Shown here piece by piece: positions 35,585-46,079 of a DNA stretch of 64,000 nt. The DNA is taken from assembly GCA_021234155.1 (NCBI GenBank), contig JAJEKV010000380.1, forward strand, positions 1 to 64,000, given 5' to 3'. How positions within the stretch are numbered: position 1 is the first letter of the stretch; the number at the start of each line of letters is the position of its first letter. The notes beneath the pieces are model-generated. The model ran no database searches and was not told the origin of the DNA. It saw only the letters and a list, made by a program, of their open reading frames with translations. The stretch is from Isoetes taiwanensis (taxonomy: Eukaryota; Streptophyta; Lycopodiopsida; Isoetales; Isoetaceae). The position numbers were made by a program, and so were the translations under genes.

Positions 35585-35692
35585 TTTGTAGCAGTCACGA
35601 GCATATCCTAGGGATATTCTAGCATATACCTAGGATATGCTAAAAACCCCACACAAACAAGGGTTTGCCCCCCTAGGGGCAACCCAAAAAGA
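35585..35692 (-). repeat. Hairpin-headed interspersed repeat, copy 3 (inverted)
   Basis: In reverse complement this reads TTTTTGGGTTGCCCCTAGGG, GGGCAAACCCTTG, then GTTTTTAGCATATCCTAGGT, ATATGC and GAATATCCCTAGG. It matches copies at 19,626 and 22,395 in the hairpin and the spaced CATA/TCC motifs. The AGCATATCCTAGG/CCTAGGATATGC pair makes a second small hairpin. Confidence 0.6.
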
Positions 35693-37605
35693 GATAACAC
35701 TAAAGATTTAAAACATCAGCTCTTAAATAGAAATCAAAACAAAGAAAAATTGACTTCTACATGGATGGAGGAATAAAGATTAACTAAAAATCCAGCTTGG
35801 TGGAACATTTCTACGAAAGAAAAGGACTTGCTGGAACTTTAAGCCTAACAGTTTGAAGGATAGAAGTTGAGACACTAGATCAGTCACCAAGTAATAGTAC
35901 AGACTAATTTTCTTAATTTTGACAAAATTATTAATGGATATATTAGCCAAATGCACCATTTATCATTTTTATTAAATGGAAAGAGTTTTGCAAAATGCAT
36001 AATGGCTTAAAAGAACACTGCAACAATGATGGATTGCTATGCCATGTTGCAAGGAGAAGATTGGGTACTTAAGATTTGGCAAAGATTTTGATTAGGCCTG
36101 TGGATTTTGATCAGGCCTGTGCTTGGCATCGAAGTCATTGAAAACATCCCATGCCCATGGAAAAAAATCTAGATTAATGAAAAGAATGGGACCGCAATTT
36201 GTTTGGATTATAAATAAGCAATAGTGCAAACATATAATATAAGAATGCATGCCAACTATAATAAGCTGAAAATGGAGTGCTACTGGTCAATTCAATGTAA
36301 CGGAAACAATAGAATACCAGCCTGCTGAAGCATTGGCCTTGCTAATGTCTTGGTGGCATTTCAAAGGAAGGTGGCATTTCAATGCTGGGATTGTAGGGTA
36401 CAACAAAAGTATGGAGAGATAAAATAAAAAGAAGAAAATGAATCAAGTTACCTTTCCAAAACTGAATTGGATGGCAAAAGTTTGGATACGTTAATTTGAC
36501 AAAACATTAACATTCTAGCAAAGTAAACTAATCAGATATCTTGGATGTATCATGTAGTATCAGAGCTTGAATTTTCCAGCAAATGCAAGGTTAAATAAGC
36601 AGAAGAATAAGCACAATATATGTCACTAAGGACTCTCACATAAAAGAATCAAATCTAAAGACTCCAGCCAGAGCTAGCACACAACGAAAGGGTAAACGAA
36701 CATGCAGCTTTGAATTTAGAAAGATCAATTTTGGAAGCTTTGAACTCACCTCTAATCCTAATGGTCTAAAAAAAATGCCTGGGAGCAGTACATGCTCTTA
36801 GCTACGGAAAATGATTACATGATTTCGACCATGATGGCTTTTCTGCCAGACCACAAAGAAGAAACACAGAATATTAACAATATAGTCATGCTAGCTCTGG
36901 GAAAATAGACTAATCAGATATCTTGGATGTAGTATCAGAGCAGAGTAACTATTGACAAAAATAACGATGTTTGAATGCCTCTCAAGATAAAGGCTTTTTA
37001 TGTCTAGTAAGTACGTTCTATAGAAATTAAGAAATTACCTGCCGGAATAGGATGCAGTCTCCATTATGATATCTAGGACGCTGCAATTCCAGACTCATTG
37101 GTGAAAGATGCTTCAAATCTCTGTAAATGTGGCCAAATGAAGCAATATAGGCTGCAAATGAAAGCCAGTTGATTGGAAAAAAAATATTGAGCAGCCGATA
37201 TCTCCCTAAACACTACATTACATTTTGCTTCTATACTATGAACAATGTGCAGGATGAAAATAATGCAAGCTCGAAATGAAAGCTTCTTGTATTTTGCAGA
37301 AGATGAAAGCTCAAAACGTGATGAACAACCCTTTTCTTTCTCGGTTCATCCTTACAACTGTAAACTAAATTCAAAGATCTAACCTTCAATCTTGTGCTTT
37401 GCAAAGGTTTTGCAGCATACTTCCTACAAAAACCGTGTCGACCCGCCTTTCCACATGCAACAGACAGTTCTACTGTCACAAGCAAAAATGATAGAGCTTG
37501 CTTTGCCCATCTCAAACAGCAGTTCCGGGCAAGTTCCATTAGAGTACGAACAATTTGAAACTCAACTATGTCGTTATGAGAATTCAAGAACTGAGAAGCA
37601 GAAGA
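35693..37605. other. Unassigned AT-rich interior of the hAT-like element
   Basis: Only short frames. Repeated phrase ATCAGATATCTTGGATGTA at about 36,531 and 36,912, and a duplicated GGTGGCATTTCAA at about 36,350-36,382. No exon or terminus recognised. Confidence 0.35.
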
Positions 37606-37632
37606 ATAGATAGATAGATAGATAGATAGATA
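37606..37632 (-). repeat. LINE 3' microsatellite tail (TATC)n
   Basis: Plus-strand ATAGATAG repeats directly abut the LINE 3' UTR, whose last bases read (minus strand) GGGTACAAGGGACAAAAATG. The tail replaces a poly(A) tail; such tails come from reverse transcriptase slippage during target-primed insertion. Confidence 0.85.
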
Positions 37633-37815
37633 CATTTTTGTCCCTTGTACCCTGAGGCCCGTGGACTTAGGTAGCATGGGCGAGCTCCCTTACGGGTGCT
37701 ACTAGCACATCATGCTGATTTACAATGTAGCCTTTTCTGAAGGCTTGACTTTTCTCTATTAATACCGGCACCCAGCTTTGGATCGGCTTCATGGCCGTGC
37801 ACGGGCGCGTCGTTA

Positions 37816-38757
37816 TCAATCAGCTTTGAGCTGAACGTTTTCAGGGTGTTTATGTTGCGCCTCTCTGGCGTTCATAACAGAAACCCTTTTTCTTTGTGTA
37901 CTTTCGGTGCACGGCGTCATTTCCGTATTCGCCCGCGGGTCCCTCCTTGTTTCTGACTTTGTCATCATGATGTGTACGGGCTGTCCCCACCTTATATCTC
38001 TGTACTTATTCCTGATGCTTTCATATACCGGGCAATCATTTAGCATATGATTCTCATCTTCCACTTCCCCTTTGTCACAGATTCTGCATATTCGATCCTC
38101 TCTCTCTATCCCTCGCCACCTGTCCTTTTCAATCCTCAGCTCGTGACTTCCCATTCTGAATCTTGCTAGAGTGTCTTTCCTGGCTTTTCCTATTATGTCA
38201 TCCTGGTATATCTGTTGCCCTATCTGTTGTCCCGGGTTGAAAACTGTCATAAGCCACATTGTCTTGGGGCCCGTGTGGTTATGCAGCCATGTGTGCGTGG
38301 CTTTGTCGGCCCACTCGTCTTTCCATTCCCCTTCAGTGATGAGGTCGCTCAAGTTCATCCCCAATTTCCTCGTCCACATTGCTACATCCCTGAACCACCC
38401 GTTGCCTTCGATTATGTGGGCTTTCGCTGATTCTCTGATCGCAATGTTTGCTAGCTTGCTTGGTTTCCCACCTGCATTGTTCCTTATAAGATATCTGATG
38501 GTCCTTTCCCATGCCCTTACTTCCATCGGTTTTTGCCCTGTCTCATATACTATAGTTGTTTGTGGTGTATTCGTTCTCAGCTTAAATTCCTGCTTATGCC
38601 ATTGTCTGTAAATTCCTTCTTGTTTTTCCCACTTTTTCTCCGTCCCGACTGGCCCCCGTGCTTCGCCCCTATATAGTAGTTGTAACAACGCGACCTTGAA
38701 CAAGTAGCATTTAATTTCCCAGTTTATTATCCTGCTTTTGTTGCAGAAATTTTTCAT
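37816..38757 (-). pseudogene. LINE ORF2 C-terminal domain with Cys/His finger
   Basis: A 313-codon minus-strand frame, the longest in the window. It contains LARFRMGSHELRIEKDRWRG, then CRICDKGEVEDENHMLNDCP, then a tail ending in LKAD. The Cys-X2-Cys...Glu-Asp-Glu-X-His-X4-Cys pattern after an (R/L)FR.G.H.LRIE.(D/G)RW block is the C-terminal finger found after reverse transcriptase in many LINEs, probably contacting target DNA or element RNA. The same block recurs in the second LINE at 62,925-63,257. It follows the RT frame after a frame change near 38,800. Intact itself, but the protein as a whole is broken. Confidence 0.85.
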
Positions 38758-38869
38758 ATTGTAGTAGCTTCCGATGGCTGCTTGGAATCTTGTGTCTGCC
38801 CCTTTAGCCCATTTTCCTCGCGGCCGGCGCTGGCCATATCCCGGATACGTATTACGTTGATTCTTCTAG

Positions 38870-39360
38870 TTACATTCCCAAGTATCTCGAGCGGTTTATG
38901 TCTACCTTTTTGCGAAAAAAGACTATTTTGGTTTTCCCGAGATTAACTGTCAACCCTATCTTTTCACAGAAATTTTCTAACAGTTTAAGTAACCTGTGCA
39001 TCCCTTTGTTCTTTGTAGCCATCATGCTCAAGTCATCTGCATATAGCATGATGGGTACTTTGGTGTTCCCTAGGGTAGGGGCGTATGTGTCCCCTTGCTG
39101 TTCTGCTATAAAATCCTGCAGAGCATCTATGTATATCCCAAATGATGTGGGAGATAGTGGGCACCCCTGTTTGACCCCCGTGTCACAATCTATCGCTTTC
39201 CCTTCTTCTTCCATTTTCGCATAAACATTATAGTATAATCTCGCAATTGCCCCCACCATATCCTTTGGTGCCCGTGATATCTATAAGCCTCTGTATTAGC
39301 TTTTCCCTTGGGACTGTGTCAAACGCTTTCCTAAAATCCACAAAGTAGCATATTATTTTC
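38870..39360 (-). pseudogene. LINE reverse transcriptase core
   Basis: From about 39,355 the minus strand reads VDFRKAFDTVPREKLIQRLI, the first catalytic Asp motif. Then follow YNVYAKMEEEGKAIDCDTGV KQGCPLSPTSFGIYIDAL (motif B), IMLYADDLSMMA (catalytic YADD), and LTVNLGKTKIVFF (NxxKT primer-grip motif). All main RT motifs from A to E are present in order. A frame change lies near 39,260 (between ITGTK and MVGAIARLYY) and the reading ends in LGM-stop at 38,870, so no active enzyme is made as it stands. Identity as non-LTR RT is firm; clade is not. Confidence 0.9.
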
Positions 39361-39742
39361 TTCCCCTGGTTTCTATTACGTTTCTATCGGTATTATTCGA
39401 GTGTCATTAAGTGGTTCATTTGTTGAGTGATCCGCCTAAACCACACTTTTGTCCTTGTGCTCTCCCGATTCCACCCCTCGCCCAATTCTTGACTTGTTGT
39501 CTAAAGCTTTTCCAAACCATTTTGCAAAATGGAGCTCACCATTATAGTTCTGTAATTTCGGTTCTCGCCTCGCTCCCCCTTTGTGTAGGGGGTATCACCC
39601 TGTTATCGCCCACACGGATGGTAGTCCTGTGTGTATGATGCCATTAAAATATCGTCACTTGCTTTAAGATTATCGCATCTACACTCTTTAATAGTTCCAC
39701 TTTGTTAACCCGTATAGGTTCGGGGCTTTGTTATTCGCCATT

Positions 39743-40021
39743 CTATTCAATGCCATCATCACTTCCCCGTATTAAAACATGGTTTGTCCATCCCTTGTAT
39801 CTCTCGTATCGGTCTTTGGAGATGCCCTGCTTTTTATAAAGTTTCTCCAAGTATTTCTCCCAACCGTCTGTCCCAATTTCCTCTTGTGAACTACTATTTT
39901 TCTGATTCCCCTGTCCTTTCTTTTGGAGCCCTTTCCAGAATTTCCGGGGTTGTTTTTTCAGGAGCTTAGCCAGCCCCCATTGGCGTTGTATCAGATTTAC
40001 ATTTCTCTTTGCTCTCGGCAT
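39743..40021 (-). pseudogene. LINE ORF2 linker between endonuclease and RT
   Basis: A 92-codon basic, glutamine-rich frame (QPRKFWKGLQKKGQG, WEKYLEKLY) matching the usual linker where LINE proteins have '(K)FW..(L/I)' followed by a helical segment before RT. It is in the right place and on the right strand between endonuclease and RT; the residues themselves are only loosely diagnostic. Confidence 0.6.
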
Positions 40022-40309
40022 TTTGAGCTATATCTTTTCTGGGTTTTGGTATGTTTCCCTCCCTTTATGCTCTCGACCCTTCTTTTTGTTTTTCGCATTC
40101 GTCATCATACCATTTCGAGGCTTTGAACGCATCTTTCCCTCTTTTTCTTCTTCTCTTTCCGAATACTTCCACTGCTACTTTTATTGTTATGTCATTAAGC
40201 TTTGTCTCCATTCGTCTGCTCTCTGTGTGCTCCCCAATTCCATTTTCCCATTTCTTCCCTGAGCGTATTGTACAAATACATCTACCTTCTTTTCCCCGAA
40301 CTTGTATTT

Positions 40310-41162
40310 TCATTTTCCCATTAATTTCCTCTGTCTCTTGTTGCATACCTTCGGGGGTGTATCCATCCCCATAAGTGTTAGTTGTATGGGTCTCAGGCTC
40401 TCTCTTTTGCCGAATCGCCGGTCAAGAGTGTAAATCCGGATACCATTTCTCTTTGAAGTGTCATTCATTATCACGTAGTCCACTATACTTTTCCCATGTG
40501 CATTACGCTTGTGTACTTCCCCCCCCGTCCCATTTACGTACCCGTTGGCTATAATGACTCCCGTGGTCGAGCATATCTCAAGTAGTAGCTCTCCCTTAGC
40601 ATTGGCCTCGCCTCGTCCCTCGTTTCTCTGTCCCATTCTTCGATCTTGTCTTGCTTGTCCATTGTCTATCTCAGGTCCTCCATATTCGTGATTTGTGCCT
40701 GTCCCCGTCCCTGTTCTAGCGTTCAAGTCACCTATTAATATCATTGGGCCCCTGTTCTTTCCATTTCATCATGGTCTCCCCGGTTCTAACAAATCCAATT
40801 TTATCACCGCTTGGTGGGTAATAGGCTAAAATCAAAATTAATTCTATCTTGTTTTCTAACTGTAAACTCAAAACCATGTATCTCTTATTGACATCGATTG
40901 CAAAAATACGCGACTTTTTACTACATTATCTTTAACATAGCAGGCTAATCCTGCGCTCCCTCTTCCAATTTTGAAGTTTTGTCCTTCCAACACGTGAATA
41001 GTTCAGATCCTTCCTCCTCCTCGGCAATCTTTTTATATTGTGCTCCCATGTCTCCACCAGACATATTATATCAGAGCCGTGTGCCCCTTCCAGCCTCTCC
41101 CCATCATCCCATGGGTACCCCGTGCAATTCCAGTACCATATCTTCGGCGTCTTTTCCCTCAA
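40310..41162 (-). pseudogene. LINE apurinic-type endonuclease domain
   Basis: This domain nicks target DNA to start target-primed reverse transcription. The N-terminal part (41,162-40,932) reads KIWYWNCTGYP and SDIICLVETW, the first Asn and catalytic Glu motifs. The C-terminal part (40,744-40,310) reads MILIGDLNARTG (GDxN catalytic motif) and GKSIVDYVIMND (S-x-x-DY motif; the usual final His block is not clear). The middle, about 40,745-40,931, is out of frame. Stop codons separate the two halves, so the domain is inactive. Confidence 0.85.
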
Positions 41163-42340
41163 GGGTTGTTCCCTCGGGTGTCCGTGTATCTCGCTTTCTG
41201 TTTCCCATTCTTCTTGGTCTCCCTCTTGTCTTCATGGTGGTCGGGATCATATTCCATTTCGTCTTTTTCGGGCTTCGGCGCCCCTTTTCCCCCTCTTTCT
41301 TCCCCTTTGTGTTGACTCATGTCGGGGGCTATTGTTGTCTCCACTATGTTCCCGTGTACCTGTATGGAACCCCCCTGTGGGCTGGTATTCTCCTTCTCCA
41401 TTTCTGTCTCCCGATCCATCAACCTCCCTTTCTCCCCGAACTCCCGGTCCCCGGATCCTGTCCCGCCCTCGCCGGGTTCCGTATTCTCTTGTGCAAGAAT
41501 ACCTTGCCATTTTTACCCCCATGTATCCCCGCGATTCAGTTCTCGGCCTTGGCCAGCTCTACATGTAGCCCTTGCCCTGCATACCGTATAGTGCTTCGTG
41601 ACCTTGATCCGTTTCTTAGTCCGGATCCTATCCGCAATACCCTCTCCTTGGTCGCTCGATCCCGAGTGTTAAATTTATGTGCCTCGCTCTCCCCTCCATT
41701 GTCACGATCGCGACCGCCTTTGACAATGATGCTCTGTGTTCTTTGAAGACCAACTCTATCACCTCTGCAGTCACTTGATATGTATCTTCGTTAGGTTTTC
41801 TCCGCTATCCCTATGAGCCTAACGCCATGCTTAATTCTAGTCTGTTCCTCATATTCTACAATATGCGGTTTTATTTTATCAAATGACTCCCATGCATTCA
41901 ATTGAACATTTCCTTTTTCTAATTCAACCAACCTATTCGGGATCTTGGCTTTCTCTTCCTCAATCTCGGCCCATTCTTACCTGCATTTCTTCGCTTGTCT
42001 TTTCCACTCCTACTATCTCACGTCCATGCTTGCAATGGCTACCTTGTTTCGGTTGACCGATTCCGCTAGTGTGTTGAGCGCATCCATGTTGGGTATCCTA
42101 GTTTCCAACTGCTTGTTCTATCTGAGCTAGGAAATCTTTGAGATCTTGTTGGCTTGCCGGTGCTCGTGCTGTCTCTGCTCTCTTAGTCTAGCTATGGTTG
42201 GTGCTTTCCGCCATGGTTTGAGCCGTGCTACACCGCTACACCGGCCAGTATTCTCGCTTTGTGCTCTCACCACAATCCAGTATCTTGCCGCCGTTTCACA
42301 GATTCGCTTCATCAGTATATATGGTAGCCTCAAACGGTTT
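41160..42340 (-). pseudogene. LINE ORF1-like region
   Basis: Upstream of the endonuclease on the minus strand are broken, highly charged frames: a Gly/Arg/Glu-rich stretch (41,159-41,522) and a basic N-terminal piece (42,333-42,127, RLKPWRKAPTIARLREQRQH). Position and composition fit a LINE ORF1 nucleic-acid-binding protein. No zinc knuckle or RRM was recognised. Plus-strand frames over the same bases (for example 40,979-41,746) are Ser/Pro/Cys-rich shadows. Confidence 0.55.
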
Positions 42341-42559
42341 GTTATTTCGAAATTTTCACCGTTAACCCTGATTTTGAATTTTGAATATTGGAATTCCCGT
42401 TAATTATTCGATCTCCAATATTTAATATCTAATCCGTTCCTCGGGTGTGTCACCTCCTTCTATAATGATTGGTTGGCGATTCGAGATCTCGTCCTTCCAT
42501 ACTTATATATTTATGTACTTGTCCAGGTACTCTGTGTCATATACCGTGTCTTTTCTGGT

Positions 42560-43060
42560 TGTTTGAGTTTGTAGTGGCGCGGTTACCAGTTGGTGGGTCT
42601 AGCCCTCGCTATCCTGGTGTACGGCGTGAGGTCGAGCCTCTAAATCGTCTCCGTATCTTATTCCAGCCTTTTTACTCTTAGTTTCCATTCCATGGTTTGT
42701 GCACTTCGCGACATGGTTTGAGTTTATAGTGGTCCAGATTACCGGTTGGTGGGTCTAGCCCTCGCTATCACGGGTGTCTACGGGAGGCTAGGCCTCTCGT
42801 CTCCGTGATCTTATTCTGTCCACCTTTTACTCATTCAGTCTTTCGACCTTATACATTTACCTTTTTGTAGATTTGGGTACTCCAGTTAACCAATTGGTGG
42901 GTCTAGCCCTCGCTATACTGGCGTGTGGCGGAGATTGGAGCTCCCTGTTCCACACTTAGTGCTGTCCGTTTTGCTCCTTATACTTTGCTTGTTCCATTGT
43001 TCCTGTTATCCGTCCGTTCATCTCTCCTTTTCCTTCTGTCCCCCCTCTGTATGCCTGCCT
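42560..43060 (-). repeat. LINE 5' tandem monomers, about 150 bp each
   Basis: The plus-strand core TTGGTGGGTCTAGCCCTCGC TAT starts at 42,590, 42,746 and 42,894 (spacings 156 and 148). Around it GTTTGAGTTT.TAGTGG precedes copies 1 and 2, and TCTCCGT.ATCTTATTC follows them. They lie upstream of ORF1 on the LINE strand, where other LINEs (such as rodent L1) carry promoter monomers. A promoter role is inference. Confidence 0.75.
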
Positions 43061-43150
43061 TATATTTTGTTGTTTTCGGGTCTCATTTCTTTCTTTTAAC
43101 CTCATCCACCTTTTAGTTCTTCAGTCTGTCCCGTGTCTATTACCTTTTCC

Positions 43151-44610
43151 TGCCGTTGTGATCATCTGTTTGATATTCCCTTTGTTGTATTCTGTGTAAT
43201 TGAGTTTACCGTTTACCGTTATCCGCCATGTGTACCTGTTCCTGCGTTACAGAGTTGGTATCCTGTTTGACCAATATTCTATTATCTTGCATGCTACCAC
43301 CTTTTCCTGCTCTCTGAGTATATTCTTGCTATCGTGTTATCTGTCTCATTTTATCCCCCGCCTCTTGGGTGGATGTCCATGTTGTCTTTTTGTCTGTACC
43401 CGCCAGGATTTTTGCCATTTATCGAGTTGGGGTGTCTCGATATTCAATCAGACTTACCTCAGAAGTGCATGGAGAGCCGAAAAAGCTACATTACTGGGAC
43501 AATTTAGTACATTGCTATTTTACTACTTTCGCATATATTAACTCAATCGTTATGGTTAGAGAATATTACCCTATCTCTGTGTAGAAATTAACTAAAAGTG
43601 ATTGAGAGTAGTTGAGAGTCAGAACATACTAGTCTCCGAAACGAAATAACTGTCTCTTATGCGCAAAATTATCTTATATTCAAAAAGGTAGTCTGCAATT
43701 ACATGTTCTGGCTTATTCAGCCATTACCAAGCATTACAGGCAAGATTTTCTTCTATTTCGGGTTTCCCCGCATCATTCAAACACTTCCTACGACCTTATG
43801 CTGTTGCACTTTATAGTAAGCAGAACTGAAAGACTGAAGCATAAGATTGAAGCATAAAGTAGCGGAAAAGTAACAGATAAAAGGCAAGGCAAAACAAAAC
43901 AAAAGCAAAAGCTAAAGCAAAAGCTCAGGGTTACATGCAGCCCTTCTCATTTCCCTCTATTGTTGCCTGCCTTCATCACAGATATTCACTTCCTTGGTTT
44001 TTTCTCCGCGGATGACTCCCCTATCTTTTTAACTTTCTCCAGGTTCCTCCCTATGTATGCTCGGCATATGAAATCAATAGGATTCTTTTCGCAACAGTAT
44101 ATACAAACCTTCCCGAAATCACAGATGTATAGGTTGTGCTGGTAACTTGTAGACCGTTGTAACGCTGCATGAAAAGAATTCTTGTAACTTACAAGAATCG
44201 ATCAAGGCATGAAAAGTGATAGGTATTTCGTGGTTCAGGCAAAGCGGAGGCAACCTCCTCCTTTGGCCGAGGAGAAAAGAGATGAAAAGAAGCCCTAGAA
44301 ACTTATAAACCTAGAAACTTATATCACGAAAAATATAGTTTGATAGAATTGAAGAAAATCGTAGCTAGAGGAGAAGCCCGATTGAACACCGGAAAAGGCA
44401 TATCCCTTGTTATCTCCGTATCCATTTTTGGGCTTATTTCTAATTTTCGTGACCGTTGATGTGAAAGTCCCAAGATCCAATGGCAAATTTTTATGCCACA
44501 TCAAATTTTGATGAGGTGGAGGTGCTACGTGGATAGCCTAGAATTGCAAGGAGGGTTGCACGCTTGGTTAGGCTGGCGTGCTAAAAAAAAAGAAAAAACG
44601 CGTCGGAATT
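43151..44610. other. Unassigned, right part of the hAT-like element
   Basis: May include the extreme LINE 5' end up to about 43.45 kb. An AAAGC/AAAAC-rich stretch lies at 43,855-43,930. Otherwise AT-rich with short frames and no recognised exon. Confidence 0.35.
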
Positions 44611-44965
44611 TGAAATTTGAATTTCGCGTACACGAAATCCTATAAACCCGAAACAGTATAAAGTGGGTAGCAAAAAAAAAATTTTTTTTCGAATTTGAAA
44701 TTTGAAAACTACGTACGCGAAACCTTCTGTTTCGCGTGCACGAAAGTTTTTTCGCGTCGTGAAACGTAAGGCTTAAACCTTACGTTTTCGGCGACGACGA
44801 ATATTTTTCGGCGTATGCGAAGCGGAAGGTTTTCGTCACAGACGAAAGTTTTTTCCGTCAGCGAAGCGGAAGGTTTTACGTCTTAACGCTTCCATTTTTT
44901 TTCGCAGACGGCGTTTTATTGTTTCACGCGAAATAGAAGGTTTCGCGTACGTGAAATTTTTTTTC
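44611..44965. repeat. Right subterminal array related to CGCGTACGCG
   Basis: Contains TTTCGCGTACACGAAA, ACGTACGCGAAACC, TTTCGCGTGCACGAAA, TTTCGCGTCGTGAAA, TTTCACGCGAAA and TTTCGCGTACGTGAAA, plus GAAGCGGAAGGTTTT twice. These are degenerate or alternative forms of the palindrome near the left end, placed about 80-430 bases from the right terminus at 45,046. Shared motifs at both ends tie the two termini to one element. Confidence 0.75.
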
Positions 44966-45046
44966 CGGCCGGCGAGTAAAAAATACGTATTTTTTAACTT
45001 TATACGTCAGGAATTTAGATTTTCTTACGTACAGGACCTATTCCTG

Positions 45047-45583
45047 CTCCCAACCGGGCTCAGGTTCCAGCAAGAATCCGTTATCTTGCTAAATCAACAA
45101 TTAAACCACAGTTTCGGTACAATAAACCAAGATTGGCTAGCTTCAGTAGTAAGCGAAGATGCATGGATTTAGAATGGGTCAGACGAGGATGATTGCTTAA
45201 GGTAGAAGCAGCGATTATTTATAAGGGAAGAGATCAGCCTTTTCTTGAGTCTTCCCTTTTTGGCAGTAAATAGCTGGAAACTGGTAGATAGGAGTGAATG
45301 ATAGCAAATCGGCTATGAATAGAGGGCGATTGACCTTTTTCTGCGATGAATCAGCCTTTTTCCAGCAGATCTGGTAAGCGGCGTTGCTCTGATACAGGTT
45401 TTTGCGTTAACAGATCGGCGCCCCGTTATCAGCCATTTAATAATTTCAAAACATAAGGTTTCCTTAGCTTTATAAATTCTTCACCCCATGAAGGATTCAT
45501 ATACTTATTTTCTAGCTTCACAAAAACTATGTCTAAATGCGTTGAGTCTGAGCCACTCCCCCGAGCCGGCATGAGCCGTAACA
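45047..45583 (-). repeat. Gypsy 3' LTR, right piece
   Basis: CTCCCAACCGGGCTCAGG through AGCCGTAACA matches 61,969-62,504 of the 5' LTR throughout, with roughly 25-30 differences counted by eye, mostly transitions. On the element strand it starts TGTTACGGCT. The left 8 bases are the duplicated target of the hAT-like element. Together with 27,711-27,797 it makes a full LTR of about 615 bp. Confidence 0.92.
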
Positions 45584-45600
45584 ATCCTTCCCTTCCCGAG
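45584..45600 (-). other. Gypsy polypurine tract
   Basis: In the element's orientation CTCGGGAAGGGAAGGAT abuts the 3' LTR start TGTTACGG. A purine run at this point primes plus-strand DNA synthesis in LTR retrotransposons. Confidence 0.8.
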
Positions 45601-46079
45601 ATTGAACGTCCGCGTCAATCTCAAGGAAGGATTGCCCATCCTAGTTCTTTTAAGGACAATTATTCCTGTTCAGTTAGGAATAGCCTCAATTCATTTAGAG
45701 GTCTTTAATCTCTTCTCTTAGAGACATTCATTCCAATTCAGTTAGGAATGGCCTCAATTCGTTTAGAGGTCTTTCATCTCAGTTCTTTTAGAGATGGCCT
45801 CAATTCAATTGGAGGACTTTCATCTCAATTTTCTTACTGATAGCCTCAGGTCAGTTGGAGGGTTTTCATCTCAATTTCCTTAGAGATGGCCTCAAGTCAG
45901 TTAGAGGACTTCACGTTGTTATGCATACCAACATATATCGGTCTTTAGATATTTCTTGTTGGTAAAACAATTGCAACTTTTATAGTAAATTTGTCTCAAA
46001 TAACAAAAATACTAATGTCTCCTAACCTTGCCTATTGTTTTCCTAAAGTTTGCTCATTCACAAGTGTATTGTACTCTTC
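45601..46079 (-). other. Gypsy 3' untranslated region with internal repeats
   Basis: Between the chromodomain-like region and the polypurine tract the plus strand repeats a unit of about 70 bp: GGCCTCAATTC, TTTAGAGGTCTTT.ATCTC, AATTCAGTTAGGAATG and TCAGTTGGAGG variants between 45,670 and 45,910. At least four degenerate copies are visible. No ORF. Confidence 0.6.

Larger units (their letters stand above)
37606..43150 (-). mobile_element. Near full-length LINE with tandem 5' and 3' repeats
   Basis: On the minus strand: 5' tandem monomers (42,560-43,060), a long ORF1-like region (about 41,160-42,340), apurinic-type endonuclease (about 40,310-41,162), reverse transcriptase (about 38,870-39,360), C-terminal Cys/His domain (37,816-38,757), 3' UTR, and a (TATC)n tail at 37,606-37,632. 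Frames are interrupted, so it is inactive. RT spelling (GVKQGCPLSP, YADDL), a C-terminal Cys-Cys-His-Cys block and a microsatellite tail instead of poly(A) argue against the plant L1 clade and for one of the I/Jockey/CR1/RTE-type lineages. The 5' boundary is uncertain. It lies wholly within the hAT-like element. Confidence 0.85.
27798..45046. mobile_element. 17.2-kb TIR transposon with 8-bp TSD, hAT-like
   Basis: The left end CAGGGATAGGTTC and the right end, read in reverse complement, CAGGAATAGGTCC form terminal inverted repeats. Both are flanked by CTCCCAAC. Excising the element and one CTCCCAAC restores exactly the LTR sequence found intact at 61,960-61,990. Short TIRs beginning CAGG with an 8-bp duplication are typical of the hAT superfamily. 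Both ends carry subterminal copies of CGCGTACGCG palindromes, the sort of array transposases bind. No hAT transposase (no dimerisation domain or BED finger) was recognised inside, so it is likely non-autonomous. Much of its length is nested cargo: a LINE, LINE tails, a PPR pseudogene and tandem repeats. A Mutator-type assignment (8-11 bp TSD) is less likely because the TIRs are short. Confidence 0.85.

Noticed and set aside
38171-38611. 146-codon plus-strand ORF
   Set aside because: Antisense shadow of the 313-codon LINE C-terminal frame, which has clear Cys/His motifs.
40979-41746. 255-codon plus-strand ORF (Ser, Pro, Cys-rich)
   Set aside because: It lies antisense to the LINE endonuclease/ORF1 region and two other plus frames are open over the same bases. 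It is a shadow of LINE coding on the minus strand.
27798-45046. Assembly error as explanation of the split LTR
   Set aside because: An assembly join would not create matching inverted termini plus an exact 8-bp duplication whose single copy is visible in the sister LTR.
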